NCBI GenBank assembly: GCA_018266255.1 | Contig: JAFEAT010000013.1 | Span: 62,001 to 126,000 of the forward strand | DNA from: Cyanobacteria bacterium SZAS-4 | Lineage (GTDB): Bacteria > Cyanobacteriota > Vampirovibrionia > Obscuribacterales > Obscuribacteraceae | Direction: 5' to 3' | DNA: 64,000 bases | Shown here: piece by piece, positions 55,572 through 63,579 of the stretch | How the letters are laid out: every line of letters begins with the position of its first letter | How positions within the stretch are numbered: the first letter of the stretch is position 1 | Made by a program: the position numbers and the translations under genes | The notes under the pieces: generated by a model | Told to the model about the DNA's origin: nothing | Database searches by the model: none | What the model saw: only the letters and a program-made list of their open reading frames with translations

Positions 55572-56199
55572 TCTTTTTCGTACTTTCTATATAAGGGAGT
55601 GATTCAGTCATTCGACTAAAAGTTTGGAAGAACCAGATTCTGAGCCCAAACACCTGTTTGATCATCAGGCGATTCACAATCGATATAGCATCTGCTATTA
55701 CTCGATAAGTTATGTAAAACGGCTCGCAGAGTGGTTATGCGCCGTTCTTGATTATAGAGAGAGCCGGTATTTATGCCACTAGTGCTCAACTTAGATTTCG
55801 ACCATAAACCCGGATTCACTGATGAATAAAGGCTTTCAGGAATGCTAATCGTTTGATGAATTATTTAGATATGGCAATGAAGTTTTGTTGACTGCAAAGG
55901 CACAAAAGGTTGCAGAACCGCTATCCATCAGGCTGATCGATAAATAGTTATGAGACACATCAATCGACCTCTTATCGACCTTTTATTGAGTGCGGTACAA
56001 CTATCCATAGGCTGATGCAGGTGGTGCAGAAGATATACGCGAGTGTAAGCGCTTACATTTTTGTAGTTAAACTGATGCAAGATGTCATGAGAATCGAATT
56101 AAACACAAAATTGTAAGGGCGAGAAAGTGTCCTCTGGAAGGACGCCCAATCCCGCAATGGCGAAAACCAGCCCAAGACATTCACAAGCGATTGCTTCAA
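55572..56199. other. Gene-free intergenic region
   Basis: About 630 bases with no convincing gene; a 67-codon minus-strand frame at 55616-55819 has no recognisable features. The region holds the upstream sequence of the TPR gene, a 14-bp palindrome at 56044-56057, and the end of the respiratory operon, where GGGCG/CGCCC (minus strand, about 56113-56142) with an inner TCCT/AGGA may act as a terminator. Confidence 0.4.
56044..56057. promoter_or_regulatory. LacI/CcpA-type operator-like palindrome
   Basis: TGTAAGCGCTTACA is a perfect 14-bp palindrome and matches the cre consensus TGWAARCGYTWNCA at every position. It lies in the gap between the end of the respiratory operon and the TPR gene, about 470 bases upstream of the latter. 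No LacI-family regulator is in the window. Confidence 0.5.
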
Positions 56200-56322
56200 T
56201 TAAAACTCGGCAACGAGTCCGAAGCTGGCGATGAGCAAAATGCAGAAGAAGTAGAAAACAAAGAACCACGCCCATCGCGAGATCAATTGTATTTCTGTGA
56301 GTTTTGCTTCCTTGTTGGCCAT
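56200..56322 (-). CDS. 40-residue single-pass membrane protein of the respiratory operon
   Basis: Too short for most gene finders but convincing: ATG 56322 has AAGGAAAA about nine bases upstream, and the product has a polar N-terminus (MANKEAKLTEIQLISRWAW) followed by one membrane helix (FFVFYFFCILLIASFGLVA). It is the last gene of the operon, 44 bases after the MvhD-like gene. Small single-helix subunits (CcoQ, PetM/PetN types) are usual in bc and oxidase complexes, so it is probably a structural subunit. Confidence 0.7.
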   Translation of the reverse strand: MANKEAKLTEIQLISRWAWFFVFYFFCILLIASFGLVAEF

Positions 56323-56366
56323 TACCAATTTTCCTTAAATACTTGACTACGATTACAGACTTCGGA

Positions 56367-57041
56367 TTATTTGTCTCCGCTTGACTCTTCGAGCGGACCA
56401 CGCCCTTCTGGAATCGGTGCAACTTCTACTTCGATTTTGGGATCCTTGTCGTTCGAATCTTCACTGGCTGGTTTTACAGTTTTGGTGCTGTCGACTTTCC
56501 CATCTGCATCAACAACGACTGCAGCTGGTTCCTTCTTCTCTGGTGTAGCTTCTGCTTTCTTCGCTGCCTCGGTCTTAGGACCAGCATCGGCTGCTGGTTT
56601 AGCAGCTGCAGGTGCAGGCTTGGCAGCAGGAGCGGCGGCTGGTTCTGGTGCAGGCAATCCCTGAACGAATTTGACGAACTCTCCAGCCTCGGCGATGAAA
56701 CGTTCTTTTTGCGGACGTGAGAGCCACAATGCAAGAATGCGACGACGATCGGTTGCTTTCTTGAGAGTGGGAACACGCTCACCAAGCAATCTTTCGCGAA
56801 TCATCTTGTTGCCTTCTCGGTAATAGCAATCACCGATCTGACATCCGCAAACGATTACTCCGGCAGCGCCTTGCTTCAGCGCGGTCTCAATCATGATCGG
56901 TTGCACCATGCCGCTGCATGGAAGCTTGACGGCGTGCAATCCATCAACACTCTTGATCTTGCCGTCGGCATCAAGTAAGTCGTTCACGTCTGCTGAGCGT
57001 TCGCACATCAGAGTTATTACTTTGTTGTTTTCGTTAGCCAT
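56367..57041 (-). CDS. MvhD-like iron-sulfur protein (hydrogenase delta-subunit family)
   Basis: 224 residues. Residues 1-130 form an MvhD domain with cysteines C13, C42, C65, C67 and C72 (LPCSGMV, VCGCQIGDCYY), which bind a [2Fe-2S] cluster in methanogen MvhD, the link between hydrogenase and heterodisulfide reductase HdrA. The C-terminal 90 residues are a disordered Ala/Pro/Lys/Glu-rich tail absent from typical MvhD. It has no signal peptide and should be cytoplasmic. It lies 31 bases after the cytochrome b-ferredoxin gene, so it probably exchanges electrons with that ferredoxin domain. Confidence 0.85.
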   Translation of the reverse strand: MANENNKVITLMCERSADVNDLLDADGKIKSVDGLHAVKLPCSGMVQPIMIETALKQGAAGVIVCGCQIGDCYYREGNKMIRERLLGERVPTLKKATDRRRILALWLSRPQKERFIAEAGEFVKFVQGLPAPEPAAAPAAKPAPAAAKPAADAGPKTEAAKKAEATPEKKEPAAVVVDADGKVDSTKTVKPASEDSNDKDPKIEVEVAPIPEGRGPLEESSGDK

Positions 57042-57072
57042 CTCGACTTCCCTAATCTCCTGCGATAAAGAA

Positions 57073-58245
57073 CTATTTCGCTTCCATTATTTGTTTGACT
57101 TGCGCCAGCACATTCGCATCCGGAAGGTCAGGCAAATCGATTGCATCGAAGGCGCATGCGCCCACGCATACTCCGCAGCCAGAGCAGCGATATGGCATGA
57201 CTGTCGCCAAAAGTTTGAAACGTGAATTGGCTGGTGCCGGCACCATTTCAATGGCCTGGTATGGGCAATCGAGATAGCACAAGTTGCAACCGACGCACTT
57301 TGTCAAGACAACTTCGGCTGCCTCCACCGGTGGTTCCTTGATCAAGAAGGCCCATGGCATCGGAAGCAAACACAATCCAACGGTGATACCAACCACAATC
57401 AACCAGTAAACGAGCACCGAAGGAACTACGTTCATCAACGCATACGGTGCGAGGAAGAACCAATCCATTTCGAAACCGGTTGGTGGCGTTCCGTTCAAAG
57501 TGGCCATCTTGCCGCTGGTGATCGGGAACATGAACACAAACACGAGCACTAAGGCCATCAACACGTAATTGATCGCAGGTGGTGGTGTCATCACTGGTCG
57601 TGTCATGCGCACGTAGTGAATCCACAAGCCGAACAACAAGGAGAATGACAAACCAATGTGGATGAACAAATAGTTGGACATCGTGTAGTTCGAAATCGTA
57701 TCGCCGTTCAAGAACCAAGATTTCAAACCAGGTCCAATCAATGGCACGCCTTCGAGAGCGTAAACTGTCATGCGAGTGAGAGCCAGTGAGCGCTCATCCC
57801 AAACCAGGTAGTATCCGGTTTGTCCGATGAAGAGCACCATCACAAACAGAACGATGCCGCTGAACCACTGCAACCAACGATATTGACGATAACGATCCGT
57901 GAACCACACGCGAATTGCGTGCAATAAAATCGTGATTACCATCGCGTCGCCGGCGTAGCGGTGAATGCCTCTGACGACAGCACCGAAAGGAATCTTGTCG
58001 TTGATATATTCAACTGATGTCCAGGCATTGATAATGCCTTTTGACAGATAAGCGTTATCTACAGTGGGAATGTAGTAGGCGAAAAGCAGAAGTCCTGATA
58101 GAAACAAGACCCAGAGATAAAACTGTGGCAGGGCGCCGTGATAATAGAGCGGGTTGTATTTGCTCGTCATTATCTTGTTCGTAAGATCTTCCAAAACAAG
58201 GAAGAACTTATTCCCCGATTTGATTAGTTGTTCGTATGCCGACAT
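57073..58245 (-). CDS. Cytochrome b fused to a C-terminal 2x[4Fe-4S] ferredoxin domain
   Basis: 390 residues, ATG with GAGGA six bases upstream. Six membrane helices are expected. All four heme b ligands are present: H95 and H109 in helix B (14 apart) and H196 and H210 in helix D. The Qo-site PEWY position reads MDWFF. Residues 311-370 carry two CxxCxxCxxxC motifs (C317/320/323/327 and C354/357/360/364). With helices A-F the C-terminus falls on the cytoplasmic side next to heme bn. The fusion, with MvhD downstream, is unlike ordinary bc1 or b6f complexes and suggests electron exchange between the quinone site and a cytosolic partner. Confidence 0.9.
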   Translation of the reverse strand: MSAYEQLIKSGNKFFLVLEDLTNKIMTSKYNPLYYHGALPQFYLWVLFLSGLLLFAYYIPTVDNAYLSKGIINAWTSVEYINDKIPFGAVVRGIHRYAGDAMVITILLHAIRVWFTDRYRQYRWLQWFSGIVLFVMVLFIGQTGYYLVWDERSLALTRMTVYALEGVPLIGPGLKSWFLNGDTISNYTMSNYLFIHIGLSFSLLFGLWIHYVRMTRPVMTPPPAINYVLMALVLVFVFMFPITSGKMATLNGTPPTGFEMDWFFLAPYALMNVVPSVLVYWLIVVGITVGLCLLPMPWAFLIKEPPVEAAEVVLTKCVGCNLCYLDCPYQAIEMVPAPANSRFKLLATVMPYRCSGCGVCVGACAFDAIDLPDLPDANVLAQVKQIMEAK

Positions 58246-58284
58246 GGTCTTCCTCTTTCAGCGTCCCGCAAAATAGACGTTCAA

Positions 58285-58659
58285 CTACTTTTTAACCGGA
58301 ATAATCAGTTTCTCTTCCGCATCATCTTTTCCAACAAACATAATGGCGAGTGCAGCGAGGATCATCGCTAAACCCATTGCCATCGCATAAGTATAGTTAC
58401 CAGCAGCGATCGGATCGATTTGTCCTTTCGCATTCTCGTCTGCTGAGTCGACTTTTCCACTCAGTTTGGCTTGCGCCCAATCGCCCAATGGCTTGAGGCT
58501 GTTGAACGGCGGATTTCCCCAAATTGGTTGCGACCATGCTGGCAGCGCCGCTTGATCGAAACCAAATCCAGACTCGGCCCAGGGCATCAACATCAGGCTG
58601 ACCGTCACGACAGCAACGCCGATGATAGCGACCAAAACTAGTTTGGCATCATTACCCAT
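58285..58659 (-). CDS. Small two-helix membrane protein of the respiratory operon
   Basis: 124 residues. One N-terminal helix (LVLVAIIGVAVVTVSLMLM), an extracytoplasmic loop of about 60 residues with several Trp and Pro, and a second helix (AMAMGLAMILAALAIMFVG). Its start overlaps the previous gene by eight bases. I recognise no family; by position it should be an accessory or structural subunit. Confidence 0.75.
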   Translation of the reverse strand: MGNDAKLVLVAIIGVAVVTVSLMLMPWAESGFGFDQAALPAWSQPIWGNPPFNSLKPLGDWAQAKLSGKVDSADENAKGQIDPIAAGNYTYAMAMGLAMILAALAIMFVGKDDAEEKLIIPVKK

Positions 58660-59020
58660 GATGTTCCTTTTCTCCTTGCTTCCTGTTCTTAAGACGACTA
58701 TGAATGTCTTCGTAGAGTTTGATTTTCTTCTTCAAAGTACCTTTGCTCTTCTCTTCGAAGTAAGTCCAGTAACCCATGACACCAAGAATCAAGAGGGTCA
58801 AAGACGTTCCAAATACGAGCAAGGCCACACTGGCAACACCAGGTGCTTGATTGACTTCGCGCCAACCTTGAAAGAACCAAGATAGCGAAACAACGGCAGC
58901 ACAGAATGCCACCGCCTTCAGTGCAAACCGAACTTTGTACACAACAGGGGCGTCAGCTTCTGAAGCTGCGCCTCCATTGATGTTCATTGATTGGTTATTG
59001 CCTGTCGCCAAAATATTCAT
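58652..59020 (-). CDS. Small two-helix membrane protein of the respiratory operon
   Basis: About 122 residues from ATG 59020, five bases after the cytochrome b stop; ATG 58987 is an alternative. Two membrane helices (KAVAFCAAVVSLSWFF and VALLVFGTSLTLLILGVMGYW) are followed by a basic cytoplasmic tail (KGTLKKKIKLYEDIHSRLKN). The family is unknown; it is probably a subunit of the bc-type assembly. Confidence 0.75.
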   Translation of the reverse strand: MNILATGNNQSMNINGGAASEADAPVVYKVRFALKAVAFCAAVVSLSWFFQGWREVNQAPGVASVALLVFGTSLTLLILGVMGYWTYFEEKSKGTLKKKIKLYEDIHSRLKNRKQGEKEHHG

Positions 59021-59024
59021 CCTT

Positions 59025-60830
59025 CTATGACGCCGTTGCCGCCGGTACTTTCGGTGCTTGCGGAGGAGCCGGTGCCTTAGCTGTGCGGAATTTCGCCCAA
59101 CCATACATGCCGGCAGCGAAGACGATGAATCCAGCTACCATCCACAACCAATCCAATTCAGGAATTGGTTGCGGATAAACGGTGGTGATGGTTGGCTGTT
59201 TAACGCCGTCCATGCGATCGGAGAAGTTGACGAAGTCGAAGCACCAACGGTTGTTGACCATGAAATCAACTTGACCGAAGTAGTGATCGTGAGGAGCTGG
59301 AGTGAAAGTTGGAATCATCTTGTAGAGCCAATCCAAACCAGCAGGTTGCTGACAGGCAGCAGCCAGCTCTTTCAATTTGTCTTCTGCCACTGGTGCTCCC
59401 ATCTTCTTGATGTTTTCAGGATCGAGCACGAAGGGGTAGTTCCAATATTCTTTGTTGACAGACCAGAGAGCACGAACTAGCTCTTCAGCTTTCTTCAGTC
59501 CGTCGCCGCCAAATGGTCTGCACAAGCTGTAGAGCCAGGCATGCAACATGGGGTCGAAGAAGATTTCAGTCTTCGCCATGAAGTAATACCAGATGCCACA
59601 GATGCCTTGAATCAAGCCGACAATGGCCATGACCAGAGCGCCTTTTGCGTTCTTGAGCGATTGAATCGGATCTTTGTTCATGAACATCAGTCCAAGTTGC
59701 AAGAAGATGCCGATGTCGACCATGAGGAAGAGCGCGTCTCTCCAATATGGTGGGTCAACGTGAATGTTAGCGATATTGACGATAATCAGATACGAGAAGG
59801 CGATCCAGTTGAGGAAGCCCATCAAAGTGACCATGAAAATCAGTGGTCGCTTCGAGATGTCTTTCTCTGCTCCAGTTACCCAGACGTCAATCCACGGCAG
59901 CAAGATAACGGAGATCGGGATGACGAGCGTAATTTCTGTTGCCACCACCGGTTCAAGATATTTGTACATCTGATACAAGCCGAGGAAGTACCAGTCAGAC
60001 AAAATCGGAAGTGGTGTCACGTCTGGGTCAGACCGGCGACCCTGAGCGGCAGGAAGAATCAGCGCCACGATGACGAGCATCATGATGACGACTATACGCT
60101 TCGTCCAGTTCAACGGAACGCGTCTGATTGCTTTCTTGTAGAAATACAATTCAACGAAGATCAATGGAATGAGTGAGAAAGCAAGGTGCAATGAGAAGAA
60201 GCGAGTGATCGTCTCTTGTGTAATTGCAGCCCCACCACCGAGCAGAACTTCTGCAGTATTCCAACCAAGGTGAAGCGATTTGACCAGAGGCTGGTAGAAA
60301 TCACCCATGACTGGAAATTGATCCATGTAAGTCGGGAATGTAGCAAATACCTTGGTCGCCCAAAATGCGCGTTGATTCCAGATCAACAGATAACCTGTCA
60401 GACCGGAATACATTGAAAGCAAGAGTGAAATCAGACCCAGTGCAATATTTAGCTCTCGACCTGGCTTGTAGTCAGCGTTCAAGAACATGCGGTAGAGACG
60501 CAGAGTAGCAGCGATGATCATCGCGTCTGCACCATATTTGTGCATACCGCGAATCAAACCGCCGAATGGAATTTCAGTTTGAATACGGAAGATTGAATCG
60601 AATGCTTCAGGCTTTGTGGGAACGTACCAGATCATCAGAAGCAATCCGCTCGCCATAACGATGAACCAGACCAAATAGAAAATTGGTCCCAGTGCATAAA
60701 ACGGATTCGTCTTCGCTTCGATTGCCTGGTAGCTTTCGTCGAAGATGTCGATGTTCTTAATACGCGTCTTCACATAGTCAGTTACAGCTGTAACTGATCC
60801 AGCAAGACCTTTCTCAGTAGAACTAGGCAA
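59025..60830 (-). CDS. Large cytochrome b lacking the cytoplasmic-side heme ligands
   Basis: 601 residues from TTG 60830, with GGAGG nine bases upstream and an eight-base overlap with the Rieske gene. Helix B (RGMHKYGADAMIIAATLRLYR) keeps the first ligand H97, but position 111 is Arg; helix D (FFSLHLAFSLIPLIF) keeps H215, while positions 229/230 are Tyr/Phe. By alignment with b6 (H86/H187 for bp, H100/H202 for bn) heme bp is retained and bn lost. The Qo motif reads SDWYF. Residues from about 350 add further helices and a soluble insertion, then a last helix and an Ala/Pro tail. It should work with the adjacent Rieske protein. Confidence 0.88.
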   Translation of the reverse strand: MPSSTEKGLAGSVTAVTDYVKTRIKNIDIFDESYQAIEAKTNPFYALGPIFYLVWFIVMASGLLLMIWYVPTKPEAFDSIFRIQTEIPFGGLIRGMHKYGADAMIIAATLRLYRMFLNADYKPGRELNIALGLISLLLSMYSGLTGYLLIWNQRAFWATKVFATFPTYMDQFPVMGDFYQPLVKSLHLGWNTAEVLLGGGAAITQETITRFFSLHLAFSLIPLIFVELYFYKKAIRRVPLNWTKRIVVIMMLVIVALILPAAQGRRSDPDVTPLPILSDWYFLGLYQMYKYLEPVVATEITLVIPISVILLPWIDVWVTGAEKDISKRPLIFMVTLMGFLNWIAFSYLIIVNIANIHVDPPYWRDALFLMVDIGIFLQLGLMFMNKDPIQSLKNAKGALVMAIVGLIQGICGIWYYFMAKTEIFFDPMLHAWLYSLCRPFGGDGLKKAEELVRALWSVNKEYWNYPFVLDPENIKKMGAPVAEDKLKELAAACQQPAGLDWLYKMIPTFTPAPHDHYFGQVDFMVNNRWCFDFVNFSDRMDGVKQPTITTVYPQPIPELDWLWMVAGFIVFAAGMYGWAKFRTAKAPAPPQAPKVPAATAS

Positions 60831-61401
60831 TTCCCCCGGCCTCCAAACTTAGAACTTGATATTCTTCGCCAACTTTTTTCACTTCGAAACTGCGTGGTGG
60901 TCTTGGAGCTGGTCCGCTCACAACTTTGCCGGCGTTAGCGATATCGTAAACGCTCAAGTGGCATGGGCAGGCGAAAACAGGACCGTTAGGCGTGAAGTTG
61001 TAGCCCTTCGCGCATTCGGCAGGATCTTTGACGAAGTTGAAAATGCAACCAAGGTGCGGACAAATGCGGCTGTACGCAACCACATCACCTGTAGGCAACT
61101 TGACGATGTAGCCTGGAATCTGGCGTACTTCTTTGCCTTCTGGGTTGTATTCGATATAGCTTTGTTTGAACATGAACGGCAGGCATGTCCACGGTTCAGG
61201 GAAATCGCTATCTTTGAAAGATGGCACTGGAGGCTCAGCGATCGGCTGATCTGATTTGCCGAGAACATCGAGCGGCTTTCTCGTTGGAAGCAAGAAGCGC
61301 AGGAATGGCGAAGCTAAAAGACCGAAAGTGGCGGCCAGCGGAATTGCTGCCACCGTCTTCAATAATAATCGTCTTGATGTACCGTCAGCCATAGTGCTCA
61401 C
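60823..61401 (-). CDS. Rieske [2Fe-2S] protein of a bc-type complex
   Basis: 192 residues from GTG 61401 (AAGGA upstream; ATG 61392 alternative). SRRLLLK near residue 10 is a twin-arginine signal that also acts as the membrane anchor. The cluster ligands are C114/H116 (CPHLGC with C119) and C145/H148 (CPCH with C147, then SVYD). It carries electrons from quinol at the Qo site to cytochrome c. It overlaps the cytochrome b gene and follows the diheme cytochrome gene by eight bases. Confidence 0.95.
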   Translation of the reverse strand: MSTMADGTSRRLLLKTVAAIPLAATFGLLASPFLRFLLPTRKPLDVLGKSDQPIAEPPVPSFKDSDFPEPWTCLPFMFKQSYIEYNPEGKEVRQIPGYIVKLPTGDVVAYSRICPHLGCIFNFVKDPAECAKGYNFTPNGPVFACPCHLSVYDIANAGKVVSGPAPRPPRSFEVKKVGEEYQVLSLEAGGIA

Positions 61402-61409
61402 CCGTTTCC

Positions 61410-62201
61410 TTACTTAATTGGACTGGTGGCGCCAGCCTTGTTAGCGCCCGTGTCTTCTGGCAATGTGGCCAGGTTTGTTTCATGGAAGTTTCGAACATAC
61501 TGTACCAGTTTCCAGATGTACGCCTCATCGAATTTTACGTTTTTCGCTTTGTCTTCCTTACCCAGGAAATTCGGCATGCCTTCCCACTTTATGCCGTTTG
61601 CGATGTGATCGTAGAGGACATCATCTGTGCGATCGTAGAATCGGCGGAATTGCGAGAAGTTCGCAGGCACCGGTTCTAGACCGTGTGCAAGTGGTCCGTC
61701 TCCCTTGCCTTTCTTACCGTGGCAAACGGCGCAGTTCGAACCGAAAACCGGATCAACCGCCATGATTTCCGTGTCGTTCAATTCAGGCACGGCAAGCGAC
61801 CGTGTGTAGAAAACCAAATCCCAGATCTGACGCTTGGTCATTTTGTCGCTCAATGCAGGATGGTTTGTGCCCGGCTTGCCGTAAGCGACAAACATGAATT
61901 GATCGATCGGTTTTTGCTTACGCATCCAATCTTTGTCAGACAGATTGATGTTTGCCGATCCGCCACTACCGGTAGCACCATGACAGGAGGCGCAATCTTG
62001 CTTGCCCCACCAGACTTTACCGTCTGGCACTGATGGTCTATCTTCTGGATAGACTTCGATGTCGGCTTTTCGTGTCAAATTGGCATTGACCAGGCTGTCG
62101 TTTTTGAGAGCAACGTTACTGGAGCATGAGGACAGCAGCACCATTGTTGGCGCCAACAAGAGTAGTGAGAATGCATGCTTCAGTCGAATTGGTAATCGCA
62201 T
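61410..62201 (-). CDS. Diheme cytochrome c lipoprotein
   Basis: 263 residues from ATG 62201. A lipobox (LLSSCSS, Cys26) anchors it to a membrane. Two heme c motifs are present: CASCH at 70-74 and CAVCH at 157-161, each in a class I cytochrome c fold. It sits between the oxidase genes and the Rieske gene and so probably replaces cytochrome c1, passing electrons from the Rieske centre to CcoO. Confidence 0.92.
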   Translation of the reverse strand: MRLPIRLKHAFSLLLLAPTMVLLSSCSSNVALKNDSLVNANLTRKADIEVYPEDRPSVPDGKVWWGKQDCASCHGATGSGGSANINLSDKDWMRKQKPIDQFMFVAYGKPGTNHPALSDKMTKRQIWDLVFYTRSLAVPELNDTEIMAVDPVFGSNCAVCHGKKGKGDGPLAHGLEPVPANFSQFRRFYDRTDDVLYDHIANGIKWEGMPNFLGKEDKAKNVKFDEAYIWKLVQYVRNFHETNLATLPEDTGANKAGATSPIK

Positions 62202-62209
62202 TTTTTTAG

Positions 62210-62380
62210 TTAGTATCCGAAGAAGGGAATCCAGGAGAAAAGCGCCCAACCAACAATGAACAGGAAAAAGACAACGAGGAACAAAGGAGGCGGACCTTCG
62301 CCGATGCGATACTCCGAAACTTCCTCATAGTGTGGTTCCTCTTCGGTGGCAGGTGCCGCCGCTGGTTTAGCATCAGCCAT
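62210..62380 (-). CDS. 56-residue single-pass membrane protein of the oxidase operon
   Basis: Short frame from ATG 62380 to TAA at 62210, overlapping the end of the ccoS-like gene by eight bases. The N-terminus is Ala/Pro/Glu-rich, then RIGEGPPPLFLVVFFLF begins a single membrane helix ending in SWIPFFGY. The position, between CcoS and the cytochrome c lipoprotein, suggests a CcoQ/CcoH-like small subunit or assembly factor. Confidence 0.75.
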   Translation of the reverse strand: MADAKPAAAPATEEEPHYEEVSEYRIGEGPPPLFLVVFFLFIVGWALFSWIPFFGY

Positions 62381-62636
62381 TGGTTACCTCTTTTACTGAA
62401 GACAGATTTTTGAGACGTGCCTTTTCCACTGCAAGTCGTGCACGCACTGCATTCGGCCCTTCTTCACCATCGTCCATCATGTCGAACTTGGTGCTTTCGA
62501 TATCTTCGAAGTCACCGTTCTTGAAGGCCCACAGAATTCCAACTATGCCAACAACAAAGAACAATCCGCAGATGCCGAAGGCAACATACATTCCACCCTG
62601 CATGGCGGCTTGATTGAGGATGCAATTTGGGCACAT
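62373..62636 (-). CDS. CcoS-like cbb3 oxidase small protein
   Basis: 87 residues, one base after the ccoO stop. One membrane helix (YVAFGICGLFFVVGIVGILWAF) is followed by KNGDFEDIEST, the typical CcoS/FixS sequence after its helix. CcoS is needed for cofactor insertion into cbb3 oxidase. An N-terminal CPNC pair and a longer charged C-terminus are additions; CPNC could bind a metal ion or form a disulfide. Confidence 0.75.
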   Translation of the reverse strand: MCPNCILNQAAMQGGMYVAFGICGLFFVVGIVGILWAFKNGDFEDIESTKFDMMDDGEEGPNAVRARLAVEKARLKNLSSVKEVTNG

Positions 62637-62637
62637 T

Positions 62638-63579
62638 TTATTCGCCGCCTCCAGTGTGGGGCTCGTACTCTTCGTGTGTCAAAGCTGGCAGTTTGATTTG
62701 CTCGACTTTTTCTACATCTTCGAGTTTGTCTACTGTTTCTTCCGCATCTTTCTGCAGCGTCTTCAGGTAAGCAACCACATACCAACGTTGCTCTTCTGTG
62801 AGAATTTGATTCCAGCGAGGCATTCTAGTGCCAGCGACACCTTCACTGGTGCGGTAGAACCACATCTCATCCGAATACTGTTTGTAGAAAGGGCGAGTGA
62901 AGTTTGCTGGTTTCTTTTCTAAAGTAATTGAGTTTGGTCCATTGCCCCGGCCGTCAAGACCATGACAGGCAGCGCAGTTCTGTGTGTAGATACCACGACC
63001 GGCGTTGGCGGAAGCAGTGGCTTTTGTATCGACGTGGCGGCGTGCCAGCAGAGCTTGTCCGGCTGGAGTGGTATCAGTGTATTCAGCTGGAGCTTCAACA
63101 TAGTGCTCTGGAATACGCTTGTTCCCTAGAGATTGAATGTATGCCACCAGGTCATTCATATCTTCGTCAGACAGATAACTGAATGAAGGCATGATCGAAC
63201 CAGGCTTGACTGCACGTGGTTGAACGAGGTGAGCTTTCTGCCATTGCGACGGAAATCTTCCGCCTTCGTTGGTCAAGTCCGGACCAGTTCTTGCAGTTCC
63301 TAATTGGTGAGGAGTTTCGTAAACGTAGTCGCCAGCTTGTACGAGTGGTCCGTAACCGCGGTCTTGCAGACGAGTGAATTGCGTGTGGCAGTAGAAACAA
63401 CCTTCACGAATATAGATTCGTCTTCCACGAGTGGCGTCTCCAACAGTCTCGGTGCTGTAGTCGTTACCGTGATGAGATGGCTTCGGCTGAAAGAGCACCA
63501 TCGGCATCAACACTGTCGAGAAGATGATTGTGAAAAACGTAATTACGATACCAATGGCACCGAGTCGGTAGCCGTACAT
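62638..63579 (-). CDS. CcoO with an additional cytochrome c domain (CcoO-CcoP-like fusion)
   Basis: 313 residues, ATG overlapping the ccoN stop by one base (TAATG). An N-terminal anchor helix is followed by the CcoO domain with heme motif CFYCH (61-65) and axial Met around 130. From residue 190 a second class I cytochrome c domain follows with CAACH (202-206) and Met near 253. In standard cbb3 oxidase the second role is filled by a separate diheme CcoP; here it appears fused and monoheme. Together with the diheme lipoprotein it gives a four-heme c relay to the oxidase. Confidence 0.93.
   Translation of the reverse strand: MYGYRLGAIGIVITFFTIIFSTVLMPMVLFQPKPSHHGNDYSTETVGDATRGRRIYIREGCFYCHTQFTRLQDRGYGPLVQAGDYVYETPHQLGTARTGPDLTNEGGRFPSQWQKAHLVQPRAVKPGSIMPSFSYLSDEDMNDLVAYIQSLGNKRIPEHYVEAPAEYTDTTPAGQALLARRHVDTKATASANAGRGIYTQNCAACHGLDGRGNGPNSITLEKKPANFTRPFYKQYSDEMWFYRTSEGVAGTRMPRWNQILTEEQRWYVVAYLKTLQKDAEETVDKLEDVEKVEQIKLPALTHEEYEPHTGGGE

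Noticed and set aside
56099..56422. 107-codon minus-strand frame
   Set aside because: It overlaps the MvhD-like gene's end in another frame; the 40-residue frame at 56200-56322 has a better ribosome binding site and a cleaner membrane helix.
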